DNA from: JAICMB01 sp963838885
GTDB taxonomy: Bacteria > Acidobacteriota > Terriglobia > Bryobacterales > Bryobacteraceae
Direction of reading: 5' to 3'
NCBI GenBank assembly: GCA_963838885.1
Contig: CAWITB010000018.1
Coordinates: forward strand, 164,359 to 228,358
DNA length: 64,000 bases
Part shown: in pieces, positions 62,501-64,000 of the stretch
How the letters are laid out: each line of letters starts with the position of its first letter
Numbering within the stretch: position 1 is the first letter of the stretch
Made by a program: the position numbers and the translations under genes
The notes under the pieces: generated by a model
The model's input: the letters and a program-made list of their open reading frames with translations, nothing else
Database searches by the model: none
Told to the model about the DNA's origin: nothing

Positions 62501-63670
62501 ATGAATGGGCGGCAGTTGTACGAGCAGTATGATTCGCTGTTGCGTGACGGCGTGATTCCGTTCTGGATGAAGAACGGCATCGACCACGAATATGGAGGAG
62601 TGCTTTCCTCGATGGAGGAGACGGCACTCCGATCAATTCGGAGAAGTATACATGGTCGCAGGCGCGTTTCGTGTGGACCCTCTCTGCGCTTTACAATCGC
62701 TTCGAGCCGCGGCCGGAATATCTATCGCTGGCCCGGCAGACCATCGATTTTCTGCTCCGCCATGCGCGCGACCATCAAGGACGTTTTGTCTACAGGACTA
62801 CGCGCGAATGGCGTCCACTGGAGGGCGCGACCAGCATCTACGCCGACTGCTTCGTAGTGTACGGAATTAGTGAGTATTGCCGCGCGGTGCGAGACGAGGC
62901 CCTGCTCGAAAACGGCAGTCGAGATCTTCGACCGGGTGCGCAGGCGTGTGGAGGAAGGGACTCCGCGAGGTGGCGCCCGTGCAAGCTGCCGGCCGGCCGG
63001 CGCATTCACGCCGTGCCGATGATCCTCACGGAAGTCGGCGGCGAACTCGCCCGGACGCAACCGGGGAGCCATCGTTGGCGGCGGCCGAGGACGAGTATGC
63101 CCACCAGGTGATGGAGCATTTTCTTCGGCCGGATCGCGGGTTGATTCTCGAAATCACTCACGTGCGACTACTCCGAATTACCTGCCAACGAAGGCACCTT
63201 CGTAAACCCCGGACACGCGATTGAATCGATGTGGTTCATCATGCACCACGCGCGGCGCCGCGGAGACCAGCAGATGATCCGGTGCGCGGCCGAAGCGCGC
63301 TCGCTGGCATCTGGAAGCCGGCTGGGATCGGGTCTACGGCGGCATCTTCCTAGGCATCGATGCTGCGGGAAATGAGCCCTTTCTTCCGAACAGCGACAAA
63401 AAGGTCTGGCGGCCGCACACGGAAGCGCTATACGCGCTGCTGCTTGCGGAAGAACTGACCGGCGAACCCTGGTGCGCGGAATGGTATGACCGGGTGCACG
63501 ACTCCAGCTTCGCCCACTTCTCCATGCCGGAATGCGGAGAATGGCGGCAGCGGCTGGACCGGCAAGGCAAACCGGTTACGGAGCTGATTGCGCTGCCGGT
63601 GAAGGACCCGTTTCATCTGCCCCGGGCGGCGATTCTGATCCTCCAACTCTTACAGCCGTACACCCGGTAG
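62501..63670 (+). pseudogene. N-acylglucosamine 2-epimerase (AGE family), multiply frameshifted
   Basis: From ATG 62501 it reads YEQYDSLLRDGVIPFWMKNG and DHEYGGVLSS, shifts, then WTLSALYNRFEPRPEYLSLA, HARDHQGRFVYRTTREW and SIYADCFVVYGISEYCRA. After further shifts it ends with LYALLLAEELTGEPWCAEWY, HDSSFAHFSMPECGEWRQRL and FHLPRAAILILQLL before the stop at 63668-63670. All are signature blocks of the (alpha/alpha)6-barrel AGE epimerases, which interconvert N-acylglucosamine and N-acylmannosamine or related sugars. At least four frame changes make it non-functional as read. Confidence 0.8.
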
Positions 63671-63684
63671 GCAGAGCGCGAAGA

Positions 63685-63999
63685 CTACCGGTAATCGACC
63701 CAGATGGGTGAACTCCAGCAAAGTTGTCCGTTAGTCTGCTCGATGCGGACATAATAATAAGCTTCCCCGGGTTGGACGTCCTGATCGCGATAAACAAAGC
63801 GCATTTCCTGACCATTCCCGGGCACGGTATAGACCACGCGATTGCTCTTGATCACTTCGATGCGCGCCAGCGGCGCGCCTCCGGAAACGTAGACGTTAAG
63901 CGGCAGCCGCTCGCTGGTGGAAAAACTCTCACCCATTAAGTGATCGCCCATGCGGAGGTCGACGAAAATGTTGTCGGTGGCGGCGTAGGACCGGCGCGC
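63685..63999 (-). CDS. DUF3604-like protein, C-terminal end (cut by window edge)
   Basis: The frame enters from the right edge and reads RRSYAATDNIFVDLRMGDHL, then ARIEVIKSNRVVYTVPG, RDQDVQPGEAYYYVRIEQTN and WSSPIWVDYR before its stop. The R(R/S)YAATD block and the YYYVR.EQ..G...WSSPIW ending are the C-terminal pattern of DUF3604-type (PHP-fold related) exported proteins frequent in this group. Only about 104 residues are present; the start lies beyond the window. Confidence 0.78.
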   Translation of the reverse strand, partial: ARRSYAATDNIFVDLRMGDHLMGESFSTSERLPLNVYVSGGAPLARIEVIKSNRVVYTVPGNGQEMRFVYRDQDVQPGEAYYYVRIEQTNGQLCWSSPIWVDYR

Positions 64000-64000
64000 C

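Overview
The window comes from a GC-rich, didermic soil-type bacterium, most probably an acidobacterium of the Solibacterales/Bryobacterales group. The support is a set of family signatures: ADOP-type FtsX permeases, acidobacterial VWFA-related proteins, winged-helix/TM/PD40 regulators, Oar-like TonB-dependent receptor fragments, PEP-CTERM proteins and, most specifically, a relic of the Solibacter C-terminal domain (TIGR03437-like). No rRNA, tRNA, CRISPR array or replication origin was recognised.

Layout. 1-3.8 kb: two paralogous Ser/Thr kinases (one cut by the window edge, one fused to an FGE-sulfatase domain), a proline-rich protein and a PEP-CTERM protein. 4-5.3 kb: an unknown gene and a small P-loop kinase whose 3' end is tandemly duplicated. 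5.2-13.9 kb (minus): a type II secretion/type IV pilus-like inner-membrane operon (lolA-like, gspF, gspE, pilM, pilN, pilO, pilP-like, a repeat-rich pseudopilin, a membrane protein), with no secretin in the window. 14.4-20.9 kb (plus): a tightly coupled nucleotide-sugar/glycosyltransferase operon that looks less GC-rich than its surroundings and ends in a broken membrane glycosyltransferase. 21-25.6 kb: DUF2911 protein and an anti-sigma/unknown/CHAT-TPR lipoprotein group. 25.7-28 kb: hpd and hisC-like aminotransferase, fitting tyrosine catabolism to homogentisate. 28-32.8 kb: response regulator, esterase, resolvase relic, ADOP permease. 33-35.2 kb: moeA-moaC-moaB molybdenum cofactor operon. 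35.2-41.2 kb: two VWFA proteins, kdsC, an ACT protein, a HicB relic and an M28 peptidase.

41.9-51.4 kb (minus) is the most interesting part. It holds a compact gene set with the logic of a cyanobactin-like RiPP pathway: a subtilisin-like protease (PatA/PatG-protease-like), a stand-alone protein resembling the PatG C-terminal domain, a broken gene with weak resemblance to PatF/ABBA prenyltransferases, an 80-residue six-cysteine, aromatic-rich peptide with an excellent ribosome binding site, and a terpene-cyclase-like alpha/alpha-barrel protein translationally coupled to that peptide. Upstream on the same strand lie a G3E metal-chaperone GTPase, a large unknown protein, a zinc-dependent phospholipase C-like protein and a small unknown protein.

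53-56.5 kb: a winged-helix PD40 regulator and a PEP-CTERM protein. 56.5-63.7 kb is a gene graveyard: fragments of PD40, DUF1772-like, TIR, ParB/methylase, TonB receptor, TIGR03437, zinc-ribbon, IS630, ADOP permease and N-acylglucosamine 2-epimerase genes, with one nearly intact sugar isomerase. The window ends inside a DUF3604-like gene.

Many otherwise well-conserved genes across the window are interrupted by single-base frameshifts. These could be real decay or consensus errors; raw reads would decide. Disrupted genes are given as single spans with the frame changes described.
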